Shown one piece after another: positions 1 through 7,757 of a stretch of 64,000 nucleotides of DNA. Under the pieces are notes generated by a model. It had not been told where the DNA came from, did not search any database, and worked only from the letters and a program-made list of their open reading frames with translations. The position numbers and the translations under genes are program-made. Positions within the stretch are counted from its first letter, which is position 1, and each line of letters opens with the position of its first letter. The stretch is from NCBI RefSeq assembly GCF_949769225.1, contig NZ_CATKPB010000005.1; one strand, 5' to 3'. The stretch comes from Peptoniphilus_A genitalis (GTDB lineage: Bacteria; Bacillota; Clostridia; Tissierellales; Peptoniphilaceae).

Positions 1-488
1 GCAGGAATTTTTTCAATCTCTGTTGTTGCCAATATAAAAATCAAATGTCTAGGTGGTTCTTCTAGTATCTTAAGGAGGGCATTAAAAGCCCCCTTTGATA
101 ACATGTGAACCTCGTCAATAATGTAGACCTTGTACTTTAAAGCTTGAGGAGGATATATTACCTTGTCCTTTAAGTCTCTAATATCATCTACACCATTGTT
201 GCTGGCTGCATCCATTTCAACAACATCTAAGACAGATTCATTTAGTATCCTCTTGCAGTTTTCACATTCATTACAAGGGTTACCATCTACTGGATGAAGA
301 CAATTTACTGCACGGGATAAAATTTTTGCAGCAGATGTCTTTCCTGTTCCTCTTGTCCCTTGAAAAATATATGCGTGACTTATTTCATTATTTTTAACTT
401 GATTTTTTAGTGAAGCTACTACAGCTTCTTGGCCGTAGAGTTCATCAAAGGTCTTTGACCTATACTTTCTATATAAAGCTTTATACAT
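1..488 (-). CDS. dnaX: DNA polymerase III subunit gamma/tau, N-terminal part (gene runs off the window)
   Basis: Clamp-loader ATPase of the replicative polymerase. About 162 N-terminal residues are visible; the 3' end lies before base 1. The reading frame begins MYKALYRKYR, the usual DnaX start, with ggtgagaga just upstream. Walker A GTRGTGKT lies near residues 44-51, the zinc-binding cysteines at about 63, 72, 75 and 78 (CNECENC core), and the Walker B sequence IIDEVHM near 123-129, followed by the LLKILEEPP segment. Family knowledge: it loads the beta clamp together with delta (holA, also in this window) and delta prime. Transcription is divergent from the lipoprotein gene at 698. Confidence 0.96.
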   Translation of the reverse strand, partial: MYKALYRKYRSKTFDELYGQEAVVASLKNQVKNNEISHAYIFQGTRGTGKTSAAKILSRAVNCLHPVDGNPCNECENCKRILNESVLDVVEMDAASNNGVDDIRDLKDKVIYPPQALKYKVYIIDEVHMLSKGAFNALLKILEEPPRHLIFILATTEIEKIP

Positions 489-697
489 TCTCTCACCTTG
501 TAATAATTATACATGAAAAACTTTTATATTGAATTATTTTCTAACAATTAAAATGATTTCTTATATGTTTATGATTAAGAACTTCAAAATCTCTTCCAAA
601 AGATTTAACATCATCTTCACATAATTTTCACATGGCAAGTATAAGATATAGACAAATCAAAGAAACAGTATGTTTCAATTTAGGAGGATTTATTAAA

Positions 698-991
698 ATG
701 AAAAATTTAAAGAAATTAGCAAGCGTTGGAATGATCTCTGTATTAATGCTAGGTATGGTAGCATGCCAAGGTGCTGACAAAAAAGCTAACGAAGCTGCAA
801 ACGCTAAAAATGCTGCAGTAGAAGAACAAGCTGAAGCTAACAAAGCTAAAGTTGAAGCTAACGCTAAAGAAGCAGAAGCTAACGTAAAAGCTGAAGAAGA
901 ACAAGCTAAAGAAGAAATCAACGCTAAAGCAAACAATGCTAAAGCTGACAACGCTAAAGAAGATAACGCTAAAGAAGAACAAGCAAAATAA
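698..991 (+). CDS. Small Ala/Asn/Lys/Glu-rich lipoprotein
   Basis: A 97-residue protein of unknown function. It has a basic N terminus, a hydrophobic stretch and a lipobox-like GMVAC with cysteine at about residue 23, so the mature form should be lipid-anchored outside the membrane. The remaining ~74 residues are almost only A, N, K, E, D and Q in loosely repeated NAK/EAN blocks, with no proline or aromatic residue, which predicts one long charged helix or coiled coil. The start was set at 698 because taggagga sits 9-16 bases upstream; an in-frame ATG at 632 has no such site. A UUCG-loop terminator follows directly, so it is monocistronic. Distantly Lpp-like in style, but homology is not claimed. 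Confidence 0.85.
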   Translation: MKNLKKLASVGMISVLMLGMVACQGADKKANEAANAKNAAVEEQAEANKAKVEANAKEAEANVKAEEEQAKEEINAKANNAKADNAKEDNAKEEQAK

Positions 992-1006
992 TTTAGCTTA
1001 ACTTAC

Positions 1007-1035
1007 AAAGAGGCCTTTCGAGGCTTCTTTTTTTT
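1007..1035 (+). terminator. Intrinsic terminator with UUCG tetraloop
   Basis: A 10-bp stem (1007-1016 with 1021-1030, one G-U pair) closes the loop TTCG and runs into a T tract. It ends the small lipoprotein transcript. Confidence 0.9.
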
Positions 1036-1152
1036 ACATAAAATTTTCTTAAAATCTTTTAGTATTCTTCTAATTTAGCATATAAAAGATTAATCTAAGT
1101 AAAAAAATATGTTATAATTACTTCAATAGAATTTATGAAAGAAGGTGTTACA

Positions 1153-2820
1153 TTGTTTTGTCCAAAATGCGGAAACCAAGTTTCTAAAGATGACAACTTT
1201 TGTGCTTCATGTGGCCACAACTTAAAAGACGTAAAAATAAATATTACATCAAATAAAAATCAAAGCTTTGGAGACACCAACAAGGTGGAAAAAGTTAGTC
1301 AAAATACGAGAGTCTTTAATCCAAGATCTCTAGATGCAATTGACACTACTGATGAACTTAAAAATATTATTGCTGAAGTCGATAGAAAGATTTCTAAAAA
1401 TATAAAAGATTACGAAAAAAATAATATTCAGGCAAAAGCTGCTGAAAAAGAAAAGAAATCAAAATCAAAACATGAAGAAACTTCAGAAAAAAATATAAAT
1501 AAAAAAGAAAAAAAGAGTACAGATGAATCCAAAAATATAGATTCAAAGGACTTTGATGAAAATATTTTAGATGATTTTAAAGATTCTGATTCTTCTAATA
1601 AAATGAGCCAAAAAGAATTAATTCGTAGGGTTCAAGAAGAGTTAAAAAAATCAAACTTTGATGAAAAGAATATAAAGAATACTTCATCTGAAATCCCTAA
1701 GTCTACTCAAGAAGATATTAAGCAATCTATAGCAGATTTTGAAGAAGAAAAATCTAAAGATGCTCCTAAAAAATTCTCTCTAAAGGAAAAATGGAATAAT
1801 TTTATACAAGAGGATGACGATGAATATTCAATTTTTGTAGACCTGAGAGATGATACTAAGAAAAAAGAGGACACTAGGAACTTAGAAATAAGTAAATCTA
1901 TTGAAGATTCTGACAGGCCCTTTGAAAATACACTTAGCACACCTAAGATTGATATTGAAAATGCCATAAAAGAAGCTGAAGAAGAAAGGTCTAAGGCTCA
2001 TAAAGAAAAAATAAACAAAACTTCAAAGATTAATTCAAAGAAAGAAAGTAAAGAAGCCAAAGATACCTCTAAAAATTCTGTACTTAAAGAAGAATCTAAA
2101 ACTAAGAAAAATCTCAAAGACTTGTTTAGCTTTGGTGACAAGGGAGAAAAACCCGTTAAGGATATAGAAAAAGTTTCTTCAAATCTTGAAAAATCATTAG
2201 AACATAATATTTCAGAAAAGGTAACTAAAGTCTCACATAAGTCTGAAAAAGAAATAGATGATTTTTTATCTTCTTTAGATAAACTAACAGGAAGACTATC
2301 CAACTATATTGGATCCCTTGGTTCAAAGGAAAGTAAAATTATTATTGGGATTGGTATTTTATTAAATCTCATCATGCTCCTTATTGGAAGCGGATCATTT
2401 AAATTGATTTTAATCCTATTTTTACTTTTAAAAATTGCCTTTGATTATTTTGAATTTTATATTCCATTAAATATTGCAACTGACAGAGATTCTATTGATA
2501 CATCTTATTCTGAGGTCAAGAAGTTTGCCTTAATTAACTGGATAATTTGTAAGTGTATATTATTTGTTGGATTTTTAATTTCACCTTTTGGCGGATTTTT
2601 CAAATACAATATGCTTCAAGCCTTAACTCCTATGCCACTTGCAACCTTAATTTTAATTGGACTTTCACTTTTAATAGGACTAAACCTTTATAAGGAAAAT
2701 TTTGTGGCCAGATCCAAAATAAACTTTGTAGGCTGGTACGCAATATCCTTTACACTCTTTGAACTCCTATTTAAGATGATATGGTTCATTATTAACTTTA
2801 TATTTGTAACACTTTTTTAA
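1153..2820 (+). CDS. Zinc-ribbon protein with long charged linker and C-terminal membrane domain
   Basis: A 555-residue protein, not recognised as a named family. The N terminus is a zinc ribbon with two CxxC pairs (C3/C6 and C17/C20, CPKCG and CASCG). Residues ~35-385 are a hydrophilic linker rich in K, E, S and D with no evident fold. The C terminus (~394-555) holds about five hydrophobic helices, with a conserved-looking IDTSYSEVKKFALINW segment between helices. The start was moved from ATG 1135 to TTG 1153: gaaggtg lies 6-12 bases before the TTG and nothing precedes the ATG. A TATAAT at 1113-1118 is a plausible -10. A rho-independent terminator follows. The layout suggests a membrane protein with a cytoplasmic metal-binding sensor or scaffold arm; this is inference. 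Confidence 0.8.
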   Translation: MFCPKCGNQVSKDDNFCASCGHNLKDVKINITSNKNQSFGDTNKVEKVSQNTRVFNPRSLDAIDTTDELKNIIAEVDRKISKNIKDYEKNNIQAKAAEKEKKSKSKHEETSEKNINKKEKKSTDESKNIDSKDFDENILDDFKDSDSSNKMSQKELIRRVQEELKKSNFDEKNIKNTSSEIPKSTQEDIKQSIADFEEEKSKDAPKKFSLKEKWNNFIQEDDDEYSIFVDLRDDTKKKEDTRNLEISKSIEDSDRPFENTLSTPKIDIENAIKEAEEERSKAHKEKINKTSKINSKKESKEAKDTSKNSVLKEESKTKKNLKDLFSFGDKGEKPVKDIEKVSSNLEKSLEHNISEKVTKVSHKSEKEIDDFLSSLDKLTGRLSNYIGSLGSKESKIIIGIGILLNLIMLLIGSGSFKLILILFLLLKIAFDYFEFYIPLNIATDRDSIDTSYSEVKKFALINWIICKCILFVGFLISPFGGFFKYNMLQALTPMPLATLILIGLSLLIGLNLYKENFVARSKINFVGWYAISFTLFELLFKMIWFIINFIFVTLF

Positions 2821-2821
2821 G

Positions 2822-2850
2822 AAAACCGAGTTTATCTCGGTTTTTTATTT
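2822..2850 (+). terminator. Intrinsic terminator
   Basis: AAAACCGAG/CTCGGTTTT hairpin (2822-2830 with 2836-2844) followed by T residues, directly after the zinc-ribbon gene. Confidence 0.9.
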
Positions 2851-2863
2851 TGCAAAAATTTCC

Positions 2864-2893
2864 AATAAAAAAGGTCAGATAATTTCTGACCAA
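2864..2893 (-). terminator. Intrinsic terminator of the GNAT gene
   Basis: GGTCAGA/TCTGACC hairpin (2873-2879 with 2884-2890). On the minus strand it is followed by a T run (plus-strand AAAAAA at 2867-2872). It lies just past the stop of the gene at 2902. Confidence 0.85.
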
Positions 2894-2901
2894 TATTTTA
2901 A

Positions 2902-3567
2902 TTATGAAATTTCTACTTCTTTAAAAAGAATATATCCATTCTCATCCACTGCAAGACCAAAGAAATTGTCTTCGAAAGCTTTTTTAAGTTCATCTGTCTC
3001 ACTTGAGTGAATTATCCTCTCCTTACCCGTCATCTTTATGTCTAAGTCATCAGATTTTAAGAGGATAAATCTGTCATAACCATCTTCTGAAAATTCATCG
3101 GGATATTTCTTCTTTAATGAAACAAGCATATATCCAGAATCTAAGGTATTCTTATAGGACCTGTAATTCTTAGGAGAAATAGTAGACATCTTATTAGTAA
3201 ATTTTGAATTCTTATATCTTTCTTCAAGCTTCTCCCTAGTTATGTTTTGTAGGTTTCTGCCCCTATACTCTTTTAATACTACAACTGTATCATTGACAAT
3301 TACAGATTCTGGCTCAATAAAGAAATCAACATCATGAGCTAGATTGTCTTCATGGCTTGGCACCTTTATGCTCCTATAGGCTACAAGCTTTCCTCCATCA
3401 AAAACACCAACAAAGGATCCCCCTCCATCTATTAGGGCTTCCAATTCTTCTTTAGAGTCTTGAGAAAAAATTTCTTTATTCTCTATTCCTTCATAGACTT
3501 CACTAGTCAAATCATATATATCGTCTATATCTTTTTTTTCTAAAAATTTAAAAACTAATTCTTCCAT
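2902..3567 (-). CDS. GNAT-family acetyltransferase-like protein
   Basis: A 221-residue soluble protein with the general layout of a GCN5-related N-acetyltransferase: an N-terminal FLEKKDIDDIYDL-type helix region, a central beta segment (FVGVFDGGKLVAYRS), then VVLKEYRGRNLQ, which fits the acetyl-CoA-binding Q/RxxGxG region (residues ~93-108) in a divergent form. The substrate cannot be inferred. The start is ATG 3567 with agaggtggg upstream; a GTG two codons earlier overlaps that site. It has its own terminator and no operon partners. Confidence 0.65.
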   Translation of the reverse strand: MEELVFKFLEKKDIDDIYDLTSEVYEGIENKEIFSQDSKEELEALIDGGGSFVGVFDGGKLVAYRSIKVPSHEDNLAHDVDFFIEPESVIVNDTVVVLKEYRGRNLQNITREKLEERYKNSKFTNKMSTISPKNYRSYKNTLDSGYMLVSLKKKYPDEFSEDGYDRFILLKSDDLDIKMTGKERIIHSSETDELKKAFEDNFFGLAVDENGYILFKEVEIS

Positions 3568-3695
3568 ACCCACCTCTTTTATTTAAATATTGAAATAAAA
3601 ATTTGTTATTAATCCTATTAAAATTTTATAATATATCTAAAGAATATTCTAGATAAATAATTAATAAGTAGTTCTAACTTATAAGTTTCTAAATT

Positions 3696-3726
3696 ATAAA
3701 AGGACTAAGCTAGTTAGCTCAGTCCT
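3696..3726 (-). terminator. Probable terminator of the flavodoxin-DUF3793 operon
   Basis: Inverted repeat AGGACT-a-AGCTA/TAGCT-c-AGTCCT (3701-3726). On the minus strand it runs into TTTTATAATTT. The T tract is interrupted, so this is only probable. Confidence 0.6.
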
Positions 3727-3787
3727 CTTGGATTGAAATATGGTATAGAGTTTTATTATTAATATTAATTAGGAAATTTTCATATTA

Positions 3788-4369
3788 TCAAAGGCTTTGT
3801 AAAATATTTTTCATTTCAATAACCTTTACTTCATCAAACCTCTTAAAGGCTTCTAGAGAAGATTTTTCATTGTTAAAGCACTTCCAGTAGCCAGTGCACT
3901 TACATGCTTTTTTGTCCCTATGTTTGAAGTCTATTACATCTTTTAGGGGGTAACCTAAAAATATTCCTATTTCATCGGGACATGTTTCAGTAAATCTTTC
4001 CCTCAACAAATTTAAATAATCACCTGTAGTTAGACAAGATTCATAACCATGAGAATTTAAGAAGTCTTTAATCTTAACTTGAGATAGTTTCCTTTCAAGT
4101 CTCTCATTTTTAAAGAAATATACTAAGACAGAGTCTTCCCCTTCTTTTAACTCAAAAAAATCAAGTCCCAAGGCATCCTTTAATATAAATTTGTTCTTCA
4201 TCCAATAATCTTTTAAGGGTCTTTTGGCATTTCTCAGATTCATCATAGTCCCAAGCTTTAAATTATTATTAGTTGGTGCAACTGTTGACTTAATAAGAGC
4301 CAGAATATAATCAAAGTCTTTAAAATTATTGATGTAAGATAAAAATTCAATTAGAACCCTGTCATACAT
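3788..4369 (-). CDS. DUF3793 family protein
   Basis: A 193-residue protein recognised as DUF3793 from the C-terminal block CPDEIGIFLGYPLKDVIDF (residues ~129-147) and the later Cys/Trp-containing CKCTGYWKCF. The biochemical function is unknown. Family members commonly lie next to flavodoxin genes, as here: the ATG overlaps the flavodoxin stop by one base (TAATG), so translation is coupled. The three clustered cysteines near the C terminus could bind metal; that is inference. Probably co-regulated with flavodoxin by iron. Confidence 0.85.
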   Translation of the reverse strand: MYDRVLIEFLSYINNFKDFDYILALIKSTVAPTNNNLKLGTMMNLRNAKRPLKDYWMKNKFILKDALGLDFFELKEGEDSVLVYFFKNERLERKLSQVKIKDFLNSHGYESCLTTGDYLNLLRERFTETCPDEIGIFLGYPLKDVIDFKHRDKKACKCTGYWKCFNNEKSSLEAFKRFDEVKVIEMKNILQSL

Positions 4370-4797
4370 TATGACCTCGCAAGATCCTTTCCTAAAGCTT
4401 CACATTCTTCTAAAGCATCTTGATCTGGGTTGTCATATGCTGCAAAACCATCTGCAAGAAGTTTTGCACCAGTTCCTTCAACTTCTTCTTGCCATAGTCT
4501 CATCCATTCTCCATCTGCCCATTCATATGAACCGAATAAAACTACGTTTTTGCCAGAAAGAAGAGGATTTACCTTATCCATGAAAGGTCTCATTTCAGTT
4601 TCTTCTAATTCTTCAGCTCCCATTGCTGGACAACCAAATGCTAGCCTATCAACATCTTTTACATCATCTTCAGTAGCAGATCCAACTTGAATTAATTTAA
4701 CTTCAGCGCCTTCGCCTTCAGCTCCCCTAACTAGGGCTTCTGCCATTCTTTCTGTGTTACCTGTTCCTGACCAGTATATTACATTTACTTTTTTCAT
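4369..4797 (-). CDS. Flavodoxin
   Basis: A 142-residue FMN-binding electron carrier. The phosphate-binding loop YWSGTGNTERMAEAL (residues 8-22) is typical, as are the AFGCPAMG and LFGSYEWADG segments that flank the flavin ring. Flavodoxins replace ferredoxins in low-potential electron transfer, often under iron limitation. Acidic and soluble. The start has taggagg upstream. A Fur-like dyad lies 24-40 bases before the ATG, and DUF3793 is translationally coupled downstream. Confidence 0.95.
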   Translation of the reverse strand: MKKVNVIYWSGTGNTERMAEALVRGAEGEGAEVKLIQVGSATEDDVKDVDRLAFGCPAMGAEELEETEMRPFMDKVNPLLSGKNVVLFGSYEWADGEWMRLWQEEVEGTGAKLLADGFAAYDNPDQDALEECEALGKDLARS

Positions 4798-4820
4798 TTT
4801 TACTTCCTCCTAAAATATAT

Positions 4821-4837
4821 TTGATATCTCTTATCAA
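4821..4837. promoter_or_regulatory. Candidate Fur-type operator upstream of flavodoxin
   Basis: TTGATA-N5-TATCAA inverted repeat. The core TGATATC-T-CTTATCA agrees at 11 of 14 arm positions with the 7-1-7 Fur consensus TGATAAT-N-ATTATCA. Its position just upstream of an iron-limitation-type gene fits, but AT-rich DNA makes chance dyads likely. Confidence 0.4.
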
Positions 4838-5016
4838 TTAAATATATTTTAATATATTTTTAGAAGTTATAATTATATAAATTATTATAATTTTTTAAAT
4901 ATTTTAAATTTTTCAATTCTTTATATATCTATATTTTAAACTGATAATAATTTATTGTAATGAAATTTTAAAAATGATAAAATTTTATTAGGATAAAATG
5001 ATAATAAGGAGGAAAA

Positions 5017-6246
5017 ATGGAATTTATTAGAGACAATGGAGTCTTAACTATAAATTTAGACTCAATATTAACACTTGCCCTTGCTGTTATTGTATTGTTA
5101 GTAGGATACGGTCTTAAAAATAGATCATCATTTTTAAGAAAATATTGTATTCCTGCTCCTGTAGTAGGTGGATTTTTGTTTATGTTTATAACTTTTATAG
5201 GTTATAAAACAAATAGTTTTAATTTTACTTATGAAAATGTTTTTCAGTCCACTTTTATGCTAGCATTCTTTACCACTGTTGGTCTTGGAGCAAACCTTAA
5301 GATTTTAAAATCTGGAGGAATTTTACTTATAGTTTATTGGTTAGTATGTGGAGTGTGTTCACTTATTCAAAACTCAATTGGTATTGGTGTTGCGAAAGTT
5401 GTTGGACTTGAGCCTGCATACGCTATGCTTGCATCATCTATCTCAATGATTGGTGGACATGGAGCTGCTATGAGCTATGGATCAACTTTTGCTAAGATGG
5501 GCTACGAACAAGCACCTGTTGTTGGAGCCGCTGCAGCTACATTTGGTCTTATTTTTGGAGTTGTTATTGGTGGTCCTCTAGGAAGAAGATTAATTGTTAA
5601 AAATGGACTTAAACCAAATAATGATGACTTTGATTCATCAAAATTAGATGCTTTGTTTACTGAAGAAAAAACTGAATTAACAAATTTAGATATTATAAAG
5701 AATGTTTCTGCAATTATCATTTCAATGGCATTAGGAACTCTAGTATCAAAATTCATTGGAACATTAATTAATATGGATTTTCCAGATTATGTAGGCGCCA
5801 TGTTTGTAGCAGTTATATTAAGAAATTTAAATGAAAAAATCAATATCTACAAGTTTAATGGAAACTTAGTTGATGGTATTGGTGATGTAATGCTTAACTT
5901 ATACCTTGCTCTTGCACTTATGACATTAAAACTTTGGGAACTACAAGACTTAATGGGTGGAGTTCTCATTGTTCTAATCTGCCAAGTTATTTTTATGTTA
6001 ATTTATGCATATTTTGTAGTATTTAGAGTTCTTGGTAAAAGTTATGATTCGGCTGTAATGTGTGCTGGACTTTGTGGTCACGGACTAGGTGCAACTCCAT
6101 CAGCTATTGTAAATATGACAGCAATAAATGACGAGTACGGCTTAAGTAGAAGGGCCATGATGATTGTCCCAATTGTTGGTGCTTTTTTAGTAGATATAAT
6201 CTATCAACCAATTGTACTTACATTTATAAAAACTTTCGTAAAATAA
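5017..6246 (+). CDS. gltS: Sodium/glutamate symporter, GltS family
   Basis: A 409-residue membrane protein with about ten hydrophobic segments. It matches GltS in the N-terminal IPAPVVGGF segment, the glycine-rich SMIGGHGAAMSYGSTFAKMG loop (residues ~148-167) and the mirrored GLCGHGLGATPSAIVNM loop near 351-367, the two inverted-repeat re-entrant regions of the family. Family role: Na+-coupled glutamate uptake. aaggaggaaaa precedes the ATG. It is convergent with another anionic amino acid/dicarboxylate transporter, the two sharing one bidirectional terminator. Confidence 0.93.
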   Translation: MEFIRDNGVLTINLDSILTLALAVIVLLVGYGLKNRSSFLRKYCIPAPVVGGFLFMFITFIGYKTNSFNFTYENVFQSTFMLAFFTTVGLGANLKILKSGGILLIVYWLVCGVCSLIQNSIGIGVAKVVGLEPAYAMLASSISMIGGHGAAMSYGSTFAKMGYEQAPVVGAAAATFGLIFGVVIGGPLGRRLIVKNGLKPNNDDFDSSKLDALFTEEKTELTNLDIIKNVSAIIISMALGTLVSKFIGTLINMDFPDYVGAMFVAVILRNLNEKINIYKFNGNLVDGIGDVMLNLYLALALMTLKLWELQDLMGGVLIVLICQVIFMLIYAYFVVFRVLGKSYDSAVMCAGLCGHGLGATPSAIVNMTAINDEYGLSRRAMMIVPIVGAFLVDIIYQPIVLTFIKTFVK

Positions 6247-6275
6247 GAATCAATAATTAATCATTTTATCCGCGT

Positions 6276-6309
6276 AAAAATCGAGGCTTAATTAAGCCTC
6301 GATTTTTTA
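6276..6309. terminator. Bidirectional terminator between gltS and the DAACS transporter
   Basis: A perfect palindrome, AAAAATCGAGGCTTAATTAAGCCTCGATTTTT arranged as two 16-base arms (6276-6291 and 6292-6307). It has T runs on both strands and lies between convergent genes. Confidence 0.95.
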
Positions 6310-6321
6310 ATCTTATAAAAT

Positions 6322-7518
6322 TTATTTATTTGCAATACTTTCTTTATTTCTTCCAGGCACCTTATCAAAAATACCTGTTACCATTAATACAACTGCCCCA
6401 TCTGTTGTTACATTACATGCAGTACCAAAGCTATCTTGCAATGCAAAGATTGAAAGCATAAGAGCTGTTCCTGTGTCGTTAAATCCTAAGACTGATGTAA
6501 TGAGTCCTAGAGACGCTACAACTGTTCCTCCAGGCACTCCTGGAGCTGCTATGGCAAAGATTCCTAACAAAAGTATAAAAACAATCATGTTAGCAGTCTC
6601 TGGAAGCTGACCAGTTAAAATTTGTGAAACTGTCATTACGAAGAATACTTCTGTCAGCACAGAACCACAAAGATGAGTATTGGAACATAGTGGAATCCCA
6701 AAGTCCCTTATCTTTGGATCAAGTGTAGAAGACTTTCTTGCACATTCAATTGCAACTGGAAGTGTTGCGGCAGAAGACATAGTTCCTACAGCTGTCAAGT
6801 AGGCTGGTAGATAGTGTTTGAATACTTCTTTAGGATTAGTTTTAGAAATTAAACCTGCAAGAGAATACATTACAGTCATCCAAATAAAGTGTCCCACAAT
6901 TACAATTAATATAATCTTTAGGAATACTGGTAATTCAGAAATAATTACACCTTCATAAGATAAAACTGCAAAAGTAGTAGCAATATAAAGTGGAAGAATT
7001 TTTATAACCACATTGTTTACTATTGATAATACAATCTTATTTAATTCAATAAGCATCTTTTCCCATGTTTCAGAGTTTGTAACAATTACCGCTATACCAA
7101 ATAAAATTGATGTAACAAGAGCTGTCATTACTGGCATAATAGGGTCAATAGATAGTTTAAATATGGATTCTGGTATTGCGTTACCTCCACCCACATTTGA
7201 AGCTATATTAAGCTTTGGTATAATTGCTTTTCCTGCCAAAAAGGACATTGTAGCTGCTCCAACTGTAGACAAGTAACAAATTACAAGTGTAACGCTTAAG
7301 ATCTTACCAGCACTTTCCTTTAGTGATACTATAGCTGGAGTAATAAATCCCAAAATTATTAAGGGTACTATGTAACCTATTAAGTCACCTATAATTCTTT
7401 TAACTGTATCAATGGCAACAATTGCGCCTTCGTTGGAAATTCTACCAACAAAAATTCCTATAATAATTCCTAATATTAGTTTAAAAACTAAAGAATTAAA
7501 AAAATTATTTTTTTTCAT
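6322..7518 (-). CDS. Dicarboxylate/amino acid:cation symporter (DAACS family)
   Basis: A 398-residue polytopic protein of the GltP/DctA/SstT superfamily. The N-terminal KLILGIIIGIFVGR helix, a serine-containing SSAATLPVAIECAR segment (re-entrant loop HP1), and the C-terminal TDGAVVLMVTGIFDKVPGRN, which replaces the usual NxxGD binding region, are seen in order. The family imports glutamate, aspartate, serine or C4-dicarboxylates with Na+ or H+; the exact substrate cannot be read. The start has aaggaggagaa. Convergent with gltS, so this region appears devoted to acidic amino acid uptake. Confidence 0.9.
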   Translation of the reverse strand: MKKNNFFNSLVFKLILGIIIGIFVGRISNEGAIVAIDTVKRIIGDLIGYIVPLIILGFITPAIVSLKESAGKILSVTLVICYLSTVGAATMSFLAGKAIIPKLNIASNVGGGNAIPESIFKLSIDPIMPVMTALVTSILFGIAVIVTNSETWEKMLIELNKIVLSIVNNVVIKILPLYIATTFAVLSYEGVIISELPVFLKIILIVIVGHFIWMTVMYSLAGLISKTNPKEVFKHYLPAYLTAVGTMSSAATLPVAIECARKSSTLDPKIRDFGIPLCSNTHLCGSVLTEVFFVMTVSQILTGQLPETANMIVFILLLGIFAIAAPGVPGGTVVASLGLITSVLGFNDTGTALMLSIFALQDSFGTACNVTTDGAVVLMVTGIFDKVPGRNKESIANK

Positions 7519-7718
7519 TTCTCCTCCTTATAAAATTTATTTTTAAAATTATTACTCTTATCATTTTACCACTGAATTCCAATAAAAGTAGTAAAATTTT
7601 ACTTTTTTATTTGAATAAAAAATAAATATATTTAAACTTTAATACTAAATTTTAGAATTAAGTATTAAAAAGTTTTTAGATGATCCAAAAATTTAAAATA
7701 TATTCTATAAAAATTTAT

Positions 7719-7745
7719 ATAAAAAAAGAGCCCTTAGGCTCTTAA
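7719..7745 (-). terminator. Intrinsic terminator of the NlpC/P60 gene
   Basis: AAGAGCC/GGCTCTT hairpin (7726-7732 with 7737-7743). On the minus strand it runs into a T7 tract. Confidence 0.9.
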
Positions 7746-7757
7746 TTTAAAATTTAA

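Noticed and set aside
628..951. Antisense open frames over the small lipoprotein gene
   Set aside because: They arise from the low-complexity GCT/AAA codons read backward; no SD, and the plus-strand gene has SD, lipobox and terminator.
7590..7603. AGTAAAATTTTACT perfect palindrome upstream of the DAACS transporter
   Set aside because: Built only of AT-rich halves with no matching regulator class; dyads like this are expected by chance in such DNA.
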